Shown: positions 22,597 through 35,090, counted from the stretch's first letter. The stretch is DNA of 64,000 bases from Acanthosepion lycidas (GCA_963932145.1 OZ010571.1:113205128-113269127); one strand, 5' to 3'. Notes: generated by a model not told the origin, from the letters alone. Numbers and translations: made by a program.

Positions 22597-23105
22597 GTCT
22601 GATGAAAAAGTATCGAGAAAATTGGTCTGGTAAAGGAACTAATGTACGCAGTGAAGCCATATTGACCTTGAATATTGTCTTGCATTTACAGTGATTGGAA
22701 GTAAAGTGTGTAGAGTCTGGTCGCCTTACCGCGCCACAGTTGTTCTATCATTGACCATGGCAAAGAAAATTGAGAAGAAAATGTGCCTCAAATACGTTTT
22801 GGCCAAGTACAAAATCCCCCAGATTCAACAACCAACATATTACTTAGATCTCGCCCTTTGTCACTTCCTCCTTTTTTAAAAGTAGAATCCCACCTGAAAG
22901 GAACAGGATTTCAATACTACTAGGAAATCTAAGAGAATGCGGCGAGGCAGCTAACCCCAAAAAGACGCGTTCTACGAATGTTTCGATCAATAAAAATGTC
23001 GCTGTATAATGTGTATGGAACTACTTCCGATGAGATTAATTGCCGAAGAGATACGTGTTGTACTTTTCATTTTATAGCACCCGTCCCGATACTTTTCGAT
23101 CAGTT
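22597..23105 (+). mobile_element. Internally deleted mariner-like element
   Basis: The terminal inverted repeats read TCTGATGAAAAAGTATCGAG on the left and, inverted, ACTGATCGAAAAGTATCGGG on the right. Between them only about 510 bases remain, against roughly 1.3 kb for full mariners. The remaining coding part is the transposase C-terminus, so the N-terminal DNA-binding domain and the first catalytic residues have been deleted. These TIRs are unrelated to those of the palindromic MITEs, so at least two mariner lineages have been active here. Confidence 0.78.
22757..23060 (+). pseudogene. Mariner transposase C-terminus, broken
   Basis: The frame reads LAKYKIPQIQQPTYYLDLAL, then CHFLLF, matching the mariner block ending YSPDLAPCDFFLF that carries the third catalytic aspartate. 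After a stop and a frameshift at about 22878 it continues as KVESHLKGTGFQ, then ENAARQLTPKKT and finally ECFDQ near 22976. Several in-frame stops (after QYY, after EI, after DQ) show that it is dead. The transposase would catalyse cut-and-paste at TA; this relic cannot. Confidence 0.78.
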
Positions 23106-23161
23106 CTCATATATTTGCATTTGTGCGCGTGCGTGTATATATAAAAATATTGTTTACATCT

Positions 23162-23186
23162 AAAAAAAAAAAAAAAAAAAAAAAAA
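23162..23186. repeat. (A)25 run
   Basis: Homopolymer about 55 bases beyond the mariner right end. It may be an independent retroposed tail, but no body is recognisable. Confidence 0.9.
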
Positions 23187-24049
23187 CTGGTCGATTTAAT
23201 ATTTCGAGTGAATAATGCGTTTTAATTTTAAGAAATTCGGATGAGGTCAGCAACATGGGCTACATATACACAATTGAGGACTCCTCACTCACCCTGTAAA
23301 TATATTTCTTGTTACACTCCCGTCATACGGACGAGGTGAATTATCATTCCCGGAACATATCTTCAATACCGAATAATATAGTAAGCATGAAAGAAGCGCA
23401 CATTTTCTTTAATAAGATCTTTTTTATTAATCGTCTTTTAGAAAATCGCTTTATATCACACAGATCTATAGGAGAATGTTGCCATCACAACTCACTTATA
23501 TGTCCAAACATACTGTGTCAATATTCTACGATGTCCTGCTTCATCTTTTTGCCGTGTTATACGTATTAACCAATGGTATGGTGTCACTTATAAGTTATTT
23601 TGATCAATTACGAAATCAAATAAAATGCATTGTGTCTTTGAGTTTAGGTGATACATTGGCACGCCCTATTCTATATTCCACTTATGTGCGTGATTATCAT
23701 ATTTTTTCTGGATCTAGCGGCTCAGTTCTTACATTAATAAAGTTCCCTTTTATTTTTTCCGGGTTACTGATATCTCCAAGATATAAAGATATACCTACTA
23801 TACTCTTGCAACTAGAATAAAATACATGAAGTTTTACACATATAAGATACAGTTTTCTTAACTAAGGTCCCAAGATAATGTGGCCAAACGATGTTGACTC
23901 CTGTCAGCGTCCAAGTGCTGAGGCAGATCCCCTGATACATATCAGTTACACAATCATTCTTTATAACCATGCACCCATAGCTCCACCCAGATAAATGACT
24001 TCAAGTGCCACATGAACAAATCAAATATTGTAATGCTGTCTAATGCTTT
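23187..24049. other. Nothing recognised
   Basis: An open frame of 114 codons at 23476-23820 is hydrophobic but has no motif and no upstream context that would support a gene. Confidence 0.45.
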
Positions 24050-24056
24050 TGATATT

Positions 24057-24206
24057 CTCTTCTATTTTAATAGCTTCAGGTCTCGCACTTCCCGTCTGTG
24101 GAATTCCCTTATTACTTGTTTCCCTTATAGCTATAATATCCGTCTATTCAAATTTAATGTCAATCGACATCTCCAAATGCTCTGACATATTCCCTGTCCT
24201 TCTCAT
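24057..24206 (+). pseudogene. Non-LTR retrotransposon RT, C-terminal tail
   Basis: The frame reads FNSFRSRTSRLWNSL, then CFPYSYNI, then FKFNVNRHL before a TGA near 24203. This is the familiar tail motif of many LINE-type reverse transcriptases (RLWNSLP, then FP.SYN and FK..VN.HL). Nothing of the catalytic RT core is found upstream within several hundred bases, so only the last 45-50 codons remain. It differs from the RTE-like fragments elsewhere in the window. The exact clade cannot be set from this piece. Confidence 0.7.
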
Positions 24207-25862
24207 CCTTTCTTCCATCCCACTCTGTAACCCCTTGCTTACTATTGGCATGCCGCCTTGCTTAAGCTGAAATGCTTAAAATATAAGATTTTTGTTATTT
24301 CAGCCATATAAATATCAAAAGTTTTGTTAAATTTAATCAACAAGCTTAGTCTGTTTAATTATTGTATTATAACTTCTTATCGAATAAGGTGCTTTACATC
24401 AGGATGAGAATTTTGCCTAAAAAAGCGGAATTCACTGTTTTATTTCAATAAATTTGGCTGGCTTTGTCATTAGCAAGGAGTGTTATTATTAGTGTAATTA
24501 ACACATCATGGAGAGCTATTATCACTTATGTCCTTGAGGTAATCGATATAGAAGAATTGAGAAATTCTGTCGTTTACATCGTGGCAGTATTTTGTTTTGT
24601 TTTTAGAGGCTAGAATTTGAAGTCACTCAATAAGTCATATATAACAATTGCTGCCAACGATAGATATGTATCAAATATTTCTAAGTGCGTATGTGGTGTT
24701 TATATAAATTTTAATGCGCCTTCATTTCCAGTAAGAATATCAAATGAATTACCAAGTGACCGAGGAGTTTTCGCAGCATACTCTTTCTTACAAATAATTT
24801 ATTGTGCAAAATATTTGATCCACAAGGCTGATATCCTCATCAAATAACATTCAGCAGAAGGCTTGGAAACAAAAATAATTATTTCACTGAGATAGTGCCA
24901 AACTTCCTGCCCACATTGCCATTATTCTTAATACTGATCTATTCGTTAAATTAATAATTTTTCATTTACTAACGTGACCTTTTTACTTAAAAAAAATAAT
25001 CGTATATGTAACAATACAACCGTTCATACATTTAAATTTTGGAACCATGCCTGTTGTTGAACACATCGAATGTCACATGACGACATGGAATTATGAATGA
25101 AGTTACAAGTCATAAAAACAAACTGATCGTACTACAAACATCCAAGTAATTACTAAACGTTTCTGCAATTTGTAGTTGGCAATGTGGACGCTCTCTTTGC
25201 GTTTTAATATATCTTCATTATTTTTATTTTTTTTGTTCATTCTAAAACCAGGGATATTTATAGGTTTTGATATTCCTTACCTAAGTATCTTGTTCAAACG
25301 ACCCACTAAGAATGATTGCGGAGTTTCTCTCATGTTTTGAGAAAGAAATTGGTGGTTCACTACTTTTTCGAACGTGGAGAGAATACAAGAAAGGAAAAAT
25401 TACATATTGATTCTGCGGGAAGGTCATTTTTAAACATACATTGAGAGTTAATAAAACAGAACAGAGGCTGGAAATTAAGGCTATATATCGAACAAAAAAT
25501 GAGAAGACTACAATGGCTAGTCTCAACGATAAAGTAGCTCAAATGAAAAAAAATCAGATTGTTAAGATGAAATCTATTGAATGTTTCTGTACCACAGAAG
25601 ATCATGGAATAAAAAAATAATTCAAGTACTTAAATATATCTACTCTTTGTTCATGTTTACAATGCAACCTAGGCAGATATATACAGGTACAAAGATAGGG
25701 GATTTATTATATTCTGTGGCAGAATAAACTAAAACGCTTAAATAATGGTATTTCCACTAAATTTTAATTTGTGTAATAAAAATATTGTAACTGTTTCTAG
25801 CGGTGAATAAATGCACATGTCATTATAAAGTGTATAAATACTTTCATTTTGATTCTGCATCC

Positions 25863-25863
<1 letters not shown>
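24207..25863. other. Nothing recognised
   Basis: No gene or repeat could be supported on either strand. Confidence 0.5.

Positions 25864-25900
<37 letters not shown>
25864..25900. repeat. (TA)n microsatellite
   Basis: Pure TA array. Confidence 0.97.
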
Positions 25901-25903
<3 letters not shown>

Positions 25904-26103
25904 AAGAATATATAGAGATATTTGTATTTGATATTTTAAAATAACTAGTTATATGGCAATAAAAGGTGACCTTTAAATAGAGAGCTTAAAATTTCATGGT
26001 GGACTGAAACCTCTCTTCCAAACGGTAGGAGCTCGTGTCAGCCATCTGAAATAGAAAATTATATTATCTGTTGGTGTCAAGATTTTCGGACTACCCTGTA
26101 CTA

Positions 26104-26104
<1 letters not shown>

Positions 26105-26162
<58 letters not shown>

Positions 26163-26163
26163 A
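26105..26163. repeat. (TA)n-(TG)n microsatellite
   Basis: About 34 bases of TA followed by (TG)12. Confidence 0.97.
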
Positions 26164-27787
26164 TGAGTTACGTCACGTGCTAATATAAAATTAAAGAGAG
26201 AAAGAAAGTGAGAAGGAAGAATGCTGGGAAGGAAAGTGATCAAAGAGAAAAATAGCACGAAGTTTGTAGTTATTTATATAATATGCCTTCTCCCTCCCTC
26301 CCTCTCTATACATCTGCTTTCTTAAATATATAAACACACATACCTTTAACTAAAATATTAGCTCATCTATATGTGTATGCGTGTGTCTAGGTGAAAAAGA
26401 CAATACCTTACTTCGAATAAGCAACACCCGATTCTACATTCAACCACATGCCTATCGACAGAGAGGCGCTTTTGAATGATGTATTAAAGTTTTCTATTCT
26501 CTTTATTTCTTCGTAGATAAGATTAAGATAATCTTTCTTGGAAAAGTTTAAGTTACCGTTGTTCATTTGAAATCGATATTTAAGCCGACTGGACAATACA
26601 GATCTTTTACATTTGTCCTCCGCTTTTTCTTGTTGGTTACAATCCTATCAATTCCAAAGGAAAATCGTATACTTAATATGCAGTGCACTAAAACACAAGA
26701 GTCATTCTTAAGTAAAATATAAAAGAGACGAACGATTAAAAGGTTAAACCACCTTCAGATATATTAAACAATGAGACTCTCTGGGATAATTCTACCTAAT
26801 ACCGAATATTGGAAACGAGAATAGAAGTAAATGGAATAAAGAAACGAACAATAAAATTCAGTAATATCTACAATAGCCAAAGAATATATGAAATGTTTAT
26901 GACGCATTTAAGAAAATAATTTGCTCATAGGGTAGTAGGTACCAGTTTTTCTTGCAAAATAAAGGTAGTTCAATATTTGATCAAACTTCAGTCCTTTCAA
27001 GTGTGATGGCATGGGCGACACTAGGCGGTGGCGGTGTGCTACCCAGACTACATGCCCCTTTCTAAGCCGTACCGACAAGATCCAAAGGAATACACGATAT
27101 TACATTTCGGGTCAGTTTCGCTGAAGGAATTGCCGGAACGTTGTCAGTATTGATAGTCAAACGCTTTCGACGCTCTACTACGGAATTTCTCTCAGGATTT
27201 ATTTCTATAGCCTTTTCCATATTTGTCTAAGACCGCATGGAATCGGAGAGTTAAAATCGGAGTTACCATTCCCCTGCCTTTCTTGGCTGTCGATATCTAT
27301 CTACCCCTAGCAGCTTGTTATGAGGAGACAGTTGGGGATAGGTTTGGTTGTCAAACGCTATTTGAGATGCATTCCATGGAATCATTTTATGGAGAGTGGT
27401 ATCTTGTCCCTACTATCATCTCCCGAGAACAACATATAGTACTATCACCCTTGATACACTATATGACAAGCTTGGGAACATACTGAATATACATAGTTAA
27501 ACATTATGTACCTTAAGTCTTTCAAAAGCTCCACATAAATTAACAGTTTTTTTAATATATAAAAGCAGTAGAAAGCAACACGAATGAAGGGATACTCCTA
27601 CGTAAAAAAAATGCATACAAACAAAAACTAGTATATCAATTTTTGTCAGATATAAAACAGATTCAATAAGAGTTGATAAATTCAAGATAAATTTATGATT
27701 TCAAGCATCTATGCTAGCAAACATTATAGAAAAGTAAAAGATTTTCACACATCTTATTTAGCACCCAATCATCATAGACAAGTATGC

Positions 27788-27830
<43 letters not shown>

Positions 27831-30499
27831 CACACACCTTATGTACAAAGTTGATGCATATTTAAAGAAAATACGTTATGAAAGCGAATACCTCTAATTT
27901 ATCAACATTATATTTAATATTTGTATTGTGTCATAATTTTGGCAGTATTAATGTCTTCATTTTCTGCTTTAGAACTGAGGATACGAATAAATAGAAAAAA
28001 CTTAGGATTTTCTAGTGACTTTCGCTGGAATGAATATGTACATCATATTTCACGACATGGGAAGGTCATCGACCTCCCCAAACTAATTTCTATTATCCTT
28101 TAAATAACTGTTATTTATGACAAATCATTGTTCGTGTACTGACATCCAGTCACATACAAAACCTTCGGAGTTTTCCTCTACAATCTCGCTTTCTTTTTGC
28201 TCAGATTGTTAAATTAATGTTTATATACTCTTATGTGTGCGTGAAATTTCATCAGCCTCTTTGGATTGTATGTGTATGGTTACATGTCCTTATAAGGATA
28301 ACGCACACATAATTTTAAAAATGTAACTGATTAGCATCGTACTCGTTTCTAAGCTTATAGTTCTGCTTGAGTGTCGAAATAATCCCTGTTGCAAATGACT
28401 CCTCACGCGTATTTGTGTTTCTTCCATTGATCCAAACTACAGCTTACTTTGCAATTATGCCCAGAAGGATTTAGACTTTGGAGGGCAGAGTGTACAATCT
28501 TGCCTGATCAATCGCTAAAACAAGCAAATACGCCAAAACTCTCGGACGATAGTGAGAAAATGCTTGTAAACAAATGGAAACAACAAATGATTTACTGATT
28601 AATTTTAAACTCAAATTTTACACAAAAATTGGGGAGAAAAGGTGCTATTTCTATTCCAAAACACTTTCCGGCATTATGATAAAATAGCCTAAGTATTCGT
28701 TTGTTTCGCTATCTTCTTCCCCCCCCCATAGAGAACTCGTCTGACCTTCCACTTATAAACGTCTATCTGACATGTAAACTATATATTTTATCGCTTTAAA
28801 AAAAGTATTTTGGGTATTGTCGCATCAGCTAAAAAATGCCAAACAAATTAAAGCAATGTAAAATATTTTGGATAATGAAGAACTTTTTTTCATTTCTCCT
28901 GTCTAACTAAATTATTAAATGAATGTATAAATTGTTGTTTCAAACAGAACAAAACCTAATTACAACTCTAATCTTTCCAAAAATGAACATTAATTAAATT
29001 GGATCTCAAAATTTACGCTGAGCCAATTATTCTGACAAATCCCTTATTTTTCACTGTCAATCATCTTCCATAGAAGTAGATAGGTTCGCCTATCTTCTGG
29101 TTCACAATCCTCACTGGTCTTTTAAATTTATCCATTATTTCCTTGTGAGTTTTGTGGGTTTCCGGTACGTTATAAATTCTTTTTTTTTTGTTCTATTTCA
29201 ATCCCAGTAGCACCTTGCGTCTTAATTGCATCATCGATTGCATCATCGATTTGGTTGTGGGTGAATTGATTAAAAAAGAAAAAAAAATCAACTCTTTCGT
29301 AACATTGTGCATTTTATACGATGAAAATCTCAGCTTCAATGCACCGACCAAATTATGAAGTACATATTGAACTTCTGTACAGCATCCACTGTAATTACAG
29401 TAAGAAAAAAAGTAATCAATTTTCGTTATAAATGCAAATAATATCAACCCGTTTTGGGGCAAAAATGTATTGTTTGTTTAAATGTCTCCTATATTTACTT
29501 TGTCGAATTACAGCCCCTGACGATAATCACAAGAGTCACAATAGCTTAATGGTCTACCTTTTTTCCCTTTGACTTTTGGAGCGGCAAAACCTTTGCTTCA
29601 ATAGACCTGAGGAATGGAATACTTCAGAGACCCTGAATGCAGATTTTATTGAACTGTTCTTAAAGTTCGTATCTGTTCGTATCTTTCTCTAATATATCGT
29701 GTCAATACATGTATTAATTGTTGGTATAAATTCCTTGAATTTGTCCATTTTTACCCGCACTTGCATGAGCCCGCCAAATATATATATATATATATTTTTA
29801 GTGTACCAGGAGGTATCAAATGATAACTTATTCCTGGAATGGAAAAGTATTAACATCCTTCACATCAGAATATACGGAAGACGTTTTTCGTTCTTGTTTC
29901 ATCCAGTTATATAACACACGGTCCTGAAGCCGTCGTTGTAAATTTACTGTTTCGAAATTCCTTTCGAAAATTATAAAAACTTGGCTCATGCAAAAGTATA
30001 TTAATTATACACATAAATAATATTTAAAAAAAAAATCTAATTCTGTATTCCTTCCATTATTTTCCATTAGAGCTTCAATATTACTTCAGAAAGCTGCTTA
30101 ACTGCTAGCACATTTTGGCCCAGTCCATTCTCATGGAACACATAGTTGTTATTAATTCTGCAGTCAGTGGTCTATTCGATAGAATGATCCAAAACCAAAA
30201 GCATAACACAATATAGGAAAGCAGATAAAGTTATTGGCTGAAGGGTGTCTAGAGCTCTGCTGAGAAAAAATTTAGAAAATGTTTGCTTAAAGAGCTGACA
30301 CGAGACCAGCAAGACAGTCCATGAATGCTTCAAGCCTGGACATATCTAACAAAGCGGGTAGGTTTTACAAGGATTCCGATTACACATTTAAATTAGATTT
30401 TACCTGGAATTATTCACTGTGATTGCTGTTTTTAATGGTAGAAACAACCGCAAATACGCATTGTCCAAATTTGATGTTAAAGATATCTACACGATAGAA
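26164..30499. other. Nothing recognised over 4.3 kb
   Basis: TA arrays occur at 27791-27828 and 29778-29797, and a small direct repeat of GCATCATCGATT lies near 29229. The more balanced base composition at about 27000-27480 may mark an old element that I cannot name; its 87-codon frame (27223-27486) has no motif. Confidence 0.45.
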
Positions 30500-30609
30500 C
30501 ATCCTGACTGGCTAATTAGACTTGATGACGTGATATCCTACGGTAAAAAGCCTAATTCTATTCTTCTTTAAGTTCAAAGAAATGCGTGTTGATGCCCGGT
30601 ATCTTTCTT

Positions 30610-31205
30610 TTATGTGCCGTGACCCTTCAGAACGTAGGCAACCAAGTCTCTTCACTTCCCTCTATCATTTGTAGCTCTCAAGACTGATCTGTCATCCACA
30701 TGCTTAAGCCGCTATGTATGTCACGCGTTGCTTTCTCTTGTCTCGCTGTCCCCTCTATTCGCCCCGTGAGTATCAGATTCCAAGCCCTCCTTTCTCGCTG
30801 CCGTAAAGTAGCAATTCAGTATTTATTTTTATTTTTTTTTGTTATGAACGAAATCCTCCTGTCTCGTAGAACTATGCCTAGCTTTTGGAATGTGTCTTCG
30901 TCCATCCCGATACGTCTTAGGTTCACAGCGTCGCATTTATGTCCTCTGTCACTTCCGAGATACTTAAAATTCCGCACATGCTTGATTTTAGTATACCTGA
31001 CCGGGGACCGCATTTCAGGCCCATCCTTTTACTGATAACTATGCATTCTGTCATTTTGTAGTTTATATATTGAAGGGTTTGAAATTCTCTCAGAAATGCT
31101 TCCCGGTATAGGTTAAATGTCTAGTGAGAAGACACATCCTTGTCTTACGCACCTTTTCATTGAAGCCATCTTCTATCCGTATGCATGCTGTTTGCTACTA
31201 CTCCG
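30610..31205 (-). pseudogene. RTE-like non-LTR reverse transcriptase relic
   Basis: Read on the minus strand from 31205 down, the fragment shows QTACIRIEDGFNEK, then VRQGC (start of the FNLY block) and NLYREAFLRE. Next come TECIVISKR, FKYLGS, LRRIGM with FQKLGIVLRDRRIS, NLILTGRIEG and LRATNDRGK, ending with AYVLKGHGT and a stop at 30610-30612. The order and spacing match the C-terminal half of RTE-type RTs common in invertebrates. The stretch that should hold the YADD active site, roughly 60 residues between NLYREAF and TECIV, is deleted. Several frameshifts, an A-rich insertion near 30830 and an in-frame stop add to the decay. The 5' part, including the endonuclease, is missing. Confidence 0.82.
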
Positions 31206-31570
31206 AGATACCATATTTCGTTATGGCTTAACGCCAACTACACAGCAAAAAGTTGTTTGGTTAGGAGATGGATTATTGGACCTGACAGACACTGAGGTGC
31301 AGAAGTTCAACAAATTATAATCTTGTCGCTTCCTGGTCAGCGAAACTGTACAAAAGTATGATTATTTAAAAAATAAATTATTTTAATTAATTTGTATAGT
31401 TTAACAATCTTCATTCAGAAATTTCGATACGAACTGAACACACATTTTGATATCTCCTCGCCTTATATCGACATTACATGGCTATAAATAGGTGTAACTG
31501 AACCTAGAAAATCCCATAAGACCACATAATGATCAGGTTCTGTAAGTGAAACAATGCACATGTGAGTGCT

Positions 31571-31615
<45 letters not shown>

Positions 31616-32408
31616 ATGTCAAGTGGAAATAGTGGTTGATTTATAATGGTATTTTATTCATTCATTCCATTTAATCCGTGTTGAGAGAAACCTTAATTAA
31701 TTGTTACGATTAAGCCAAAAAGTACGCTGAAGAGCATTTGGCTAATATTATTTTACAGTCCAATGAACTAAGAACTATCGAACATACGGCATTAAGATAT
31801 GACATTATAATTAGTCAGTGTCTCTTAACAGTCAACCATGCGCAAATATATATATATATATATATATATACGAACGAAAAGGGTGTAAAGCAAGGTGATC
31901 CGAAATTAAGTCAGACGATAAAAAAAAAAAACAACAAAACGAATTAATGGCTAATCAATAATTTTCGTCCAAACCAAAAGTAGAAAGGACGAAACAGGAC
32001 GTGAGTGGAGGGGAGGCGAAGGGAAGGAATATGACATCATCAAACTCCAACAGAAAGCATAACTGAGTATGTAAATGAAAGCGTCTGAAAGATACTGACA
32101 GCTCGAGTTTGGATAAGGTTCGCGTGCATTCGCGTATATTGCGAGACAAATATAAGAGGGGTCTATTTTCCGTGACAGTGATGAGATGGATTAGAAGTGT
32201 AGAATGGAACCACCAACTTTCGAGAGGAACTTTCACTTAGCGACTCACTTAAAAATAAAGTGTAAGATAATTGGAATGCAAAAAAAATATTCAGATTGTT
32301 TCCGATAAATTTTACCAGAATAATTAATGCCGGGAGAATAAAGTTTGAGAATTTGCGAGAAGAGACAGCGTGTGTAGAGTGAAAAGAATGGTAAAAATAT
32401 AAACGGTG

Positions 32409-32411
<3 letters not shown>
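31206..32411. other. Two TA arrays, otherwise nothing recognised
   Basis: (TA)n-(TG)n lies at 31576-31614 and (TA)n at 31847-31871. The rest is unremarkable AT-rich DNA. Confidence 0.5.
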
Positions 32412-32458
<47 letters not shown>

Positions 32459-32459
32459 T
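32412..32459. repeat. (TA)n-(GA)n microsatellite
   Basis: The TA block ends where a purine-rich satellite region of more than 1 kb begins. Confidence 0.97.
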
Positions 32460-32485
32460 AAGGAGAAGAAAAGACGAGCGAGAGA

Positions 32486-32950
32486 GGAGAGAAAAGTGCC
32501 AGAGAGAGAGAGAGGAGAGAAAAGTGCCAGAGAGAGAGAGAGGAGAGAAAAGTGCCAGAGAGAGAGAGAGGAGAGAAAAGTGCCAGAGAGAGAGAGAGGA
32601 GAGAAAAGTGCCAGAGAGAGAGAGAGGAGAGAAAAGTGCCAGAGAGAGAGAGAGGAGAGAAAAGTGCCAGAGAGAGAGAGAGGAGAGAGAAAAGTGCCAG
32701 AGAGAGAGAGAAGAGAGAAAAAAGTGCCAGAGAGAGAGAGAAGAGAGAAAAGTGCCAGAGAGAGAGAGAAGAGAGAAAAGTGCCAGAGAGAGAGAGAAGA
32801 GAGAAAAGTGCCAGAGAGAGAGAGGAGAGAAAAGTGCCAGAGAGAGAGAGAGAGGAGAGAAAATTGCCAGAGAGAGAGAGAGAGGAGAGAAAATTGCCAG
32901 AGAGAGAGAGAGGAGAGAAAAGTACCAGAGAGAGAGGAGAGAAAAGTACC

Positions 32951-32981
<31 letters not shown>

Positions 32982-32985
32982 AAGA
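32486..32985 (+). repeat. 28-bp GA-rich minisatellite
   Basis: About 17 tandem units are built on GAGAGAAAAGTGCC plus AGAGAGAGAGAGAG. Unit length varies slightly by GA slippage, and later units read ATTGCC or GTACC in place of GTGCC. The standard unit has no stop codon in any of six frames and its length is not a multiple of three. This produces long overlapping open frames on both strands (up to 468 codons across 32324-33730) that are not genes. Confidence 0.95.
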
Positions 32986-33240
32986 GACGAAAAATAGAAA
33001 AGCCAGAAAGATAGAGAATGAGAGAAAACAACCTTAGAGATGGAGAAAGAGCGAAAGAGCGAGACAAAAGAGAAAAATCCATGAAAGATACAGAAAAGAG
33101 AGATATATACTGAAAGACAGAGAGAGAACAAGAAAAATGAGAAAAGCCTGAGAGAGAGACAAAGAGAAAGAAGAATGCCAAAGAGGGACAATTAAAAAAG
33201 AGAAAATGCCAGCTAGAAAGATACAAGTGAAAAATCAAAA

Positions 33241-33492
33241 GAGAGAGAGAGGGGGGGAGTAAAAAAATAAAAAAAAAACAGAAAAAGAGAGAGAGAAAAA
33301 GAGAGAGAGAAAAAGAGAGAGAGAAAAAGAGAGAGAGAGAAAAAGAGAGAGAGAAAAAGAGAGAGAGAAAAAGAGAGAGAGAAAAAGAGAGAGAGAAAAA
33401 GAGAGAGAGAAAAAGAGAGAGAGAAAAAGAGAGAGAGAAAAAGAGAGAGAGAAAAAGAGAGAGAGAAAAAGAGAGAGAGAAGAAAAAGAGAT
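33241..33492 (+). repeat. 14-bp purine repeat
   Basis: Tandem units of AAAAAGAGAGAGAG, about 14-15 copies, with rare GA-length variation. The plus strand is pure purine over most of it. It continues the purine bias of the 28-bp satellite after a 250-base less regular purine-rich linker. Confidence 0.95.
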
Positions 33493-33676
33493 ATGTAAGA
33501 AAATATAATCCAGAGAGGGAAAGAGGGAGAGTGAATATAAAAATATGAGAGAGATTATATTCAGTTGAGTAATAGAAAGTAACTCTGGTGGCTTTCAGTG
33601 ATATACCTGAAATAAATATCGTATCACGTATATCTACTAGCATCACGCTCACACGCTCGCTCTCTCTCACGCTCAC

Positions 33677-33680
<4 letters not shown>

Positions 33681-33712
<32 letters not shown>
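33681..33712. repeat. (TA)n microsatellite
   Basis: Pure TA array preceded by a CT-rich patch. Confidence 0.97.
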
Positions 33713-33714
<2 letters not shown>

Positions 33715-33850
33715 CTCCCTTTCGATCCATTATTCAGATTTCTTCGGAAATTTAAACATGAATATTTCTATCTCTTCGAAATGCTTTCAGATATCACGAG
33801 CCTTTATCAATGAGTTTTAATTTGTGTTGACAGCCTTCTGCATAAAAAAA
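33713..33850 (-). mobile_element. TA-bounded hammerhead-like fragment (PLE-like)
   Basis: On the minus strand at about 33820-33775 the order is TTGATAA, GGCTCGTGATATCT, GAAAGC, ATTTCG. This resembles the PLE hammerhead-like motif with the same TTGATAA box, but stem II is largely lost. The (TA)n array lies on its 3' side, as for the better PLE copies. No protein frame is present. Confidence 0.35.
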
Positions 33851-34782
33851 ACGCAATATATAACTGCACCTCGATAAGCAATGGATAAAACATTTTGATA
33901 ATGTCTTATGAAGGCCGAAAATAGGCAGGAAACATTGAATAATTTCTTTTCAGATTTTCCGTTGGACAAGAAAAATGGCTGTGATCCTTAGGAAAATTAA
34001 ATCAGTAAATCTTAAAGAGAAAACACTTCTTAGTTTCTCTACGAACATTCATGAATCAAAAATTGCTTCCTATATATGAGAAAGAGACGGGGGTTTATAA
34101 AGAAAAAGCAGTAAATTGAGAAAATCCAGAAAAATAAAAATGAAAGAACAAATGGAAAGAAAGTTGGAGACAATCGATGAGAAGTTCGAGGAAAATGAGA
34201 GAAAAATGAAATCCGGAAATTTCAGGAAATGTATGAAGAGAGAATTTTGTAAAGAAAGAGCAAATCATTAGGAGAAAGAGAAAAAAAAAACTAAACATAA
34301 TTAAAAGAGGGAAAATAATAAGCTGATGATCGAAAAGAAATTTCTAAAATCATCTGCTAATAGAAAGTGAGAAAAATAGGCCGTGCGAAATGAGTTTTAT
34401 TGCAACTGTAATCAAATTAAAACGTTATAATATGCTGCTCGGGTGTAAAATATACGTGACCTATGATTTCATTAGTGCTTTTATAGAGAAATCACAAACG
34501 ACGGAGAATAACACAATGAAAACAATGGAACATTGTAAACGTTAGCAGATGAAATTTATTAAGGAAGGTCATAAAAATTAATTAGAGAATTCAGTTATAA
34601 ATTGTCGCAGAAAACAATGAGAATATATATTTGCCTATAAAGGCACATATCATATCAGAATTATATCAATTAATTCGTAGACTACTGATGGAAAAATATA
34701 TCTTACATATAACAACATTTTTATTATTGTAAATGCAGTTAATACTAAAAAAATATAATAATAATAATAACAATAATTATAA
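33851..34782. other. Purine-rich but unstructured DNA
   Basis: The plus strand is rich in A and G (AGAAAAA, GGAAAAT and similar) without a clear period, linking the two satellite blocks. No gene is visible. Confidence 0.5.
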
Positions 34783-34821
34783 GAAGAGGAAGAATAGGAA
34801 GAGGAAGAAGAAGACGAAGAC

Positions 34822-35090
34822 GAAGAGGAGGAGGAAGAAGAAGAGGAGGAAGAAAAGGAAGAGGAGGAAGAGGAAGAAGAAGAAGAAGAAGAAGAAGGAG
34901 AAGAAGAAGAAGAAGGAGAGGAAGAAGAAGAAGAAGGAGAGGAAGAAGAAGAAGAAGGAGAGGAAGAAGAAGAAGAAGGAGAGGAAGAAGAAGAAGAAGG
35001 AGAGGAAGAAGAAGAAGAAGGAGAGGAAGAAGGAGAAGAGGAGGAAGAAGGAGAAGAAGAGGAAGAAGGAGAAGAAGAGGAAGAAGAGGA
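34822..35090 (+). repeat. Uninterrupted 269-base homopurine tract
   Basis: Every base on the plus strand from 34822 to 35090 is A or G; the next pyrimidine is a T at 35091. Such tracts with mirror symmetry are known to form intramolecular triplexes. Confidence 0.9.

Noticed and set aside
23476..23820. 114-codon hydrophobic frame as a membrane protein gene
   Set aside because: Hydrophobicity follows from T-rich DNA; no family signature was found.
32486..32985. CRISPR-like array of direct repeats
   Set aside because: Units are contiguous with no unique spacers and the sequence is eukaryotic in character.
32163..33730. Long open frames of 342 and 468 codons (minus) and about 160-170 codons (plus)
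   Set aside because: They arise from the stop-free 28-bp and 14-bp GA repeats; all frames on both strands are open and only repeat-encoded Ser/Leu/Phe or Glu/Arg strings are seen.
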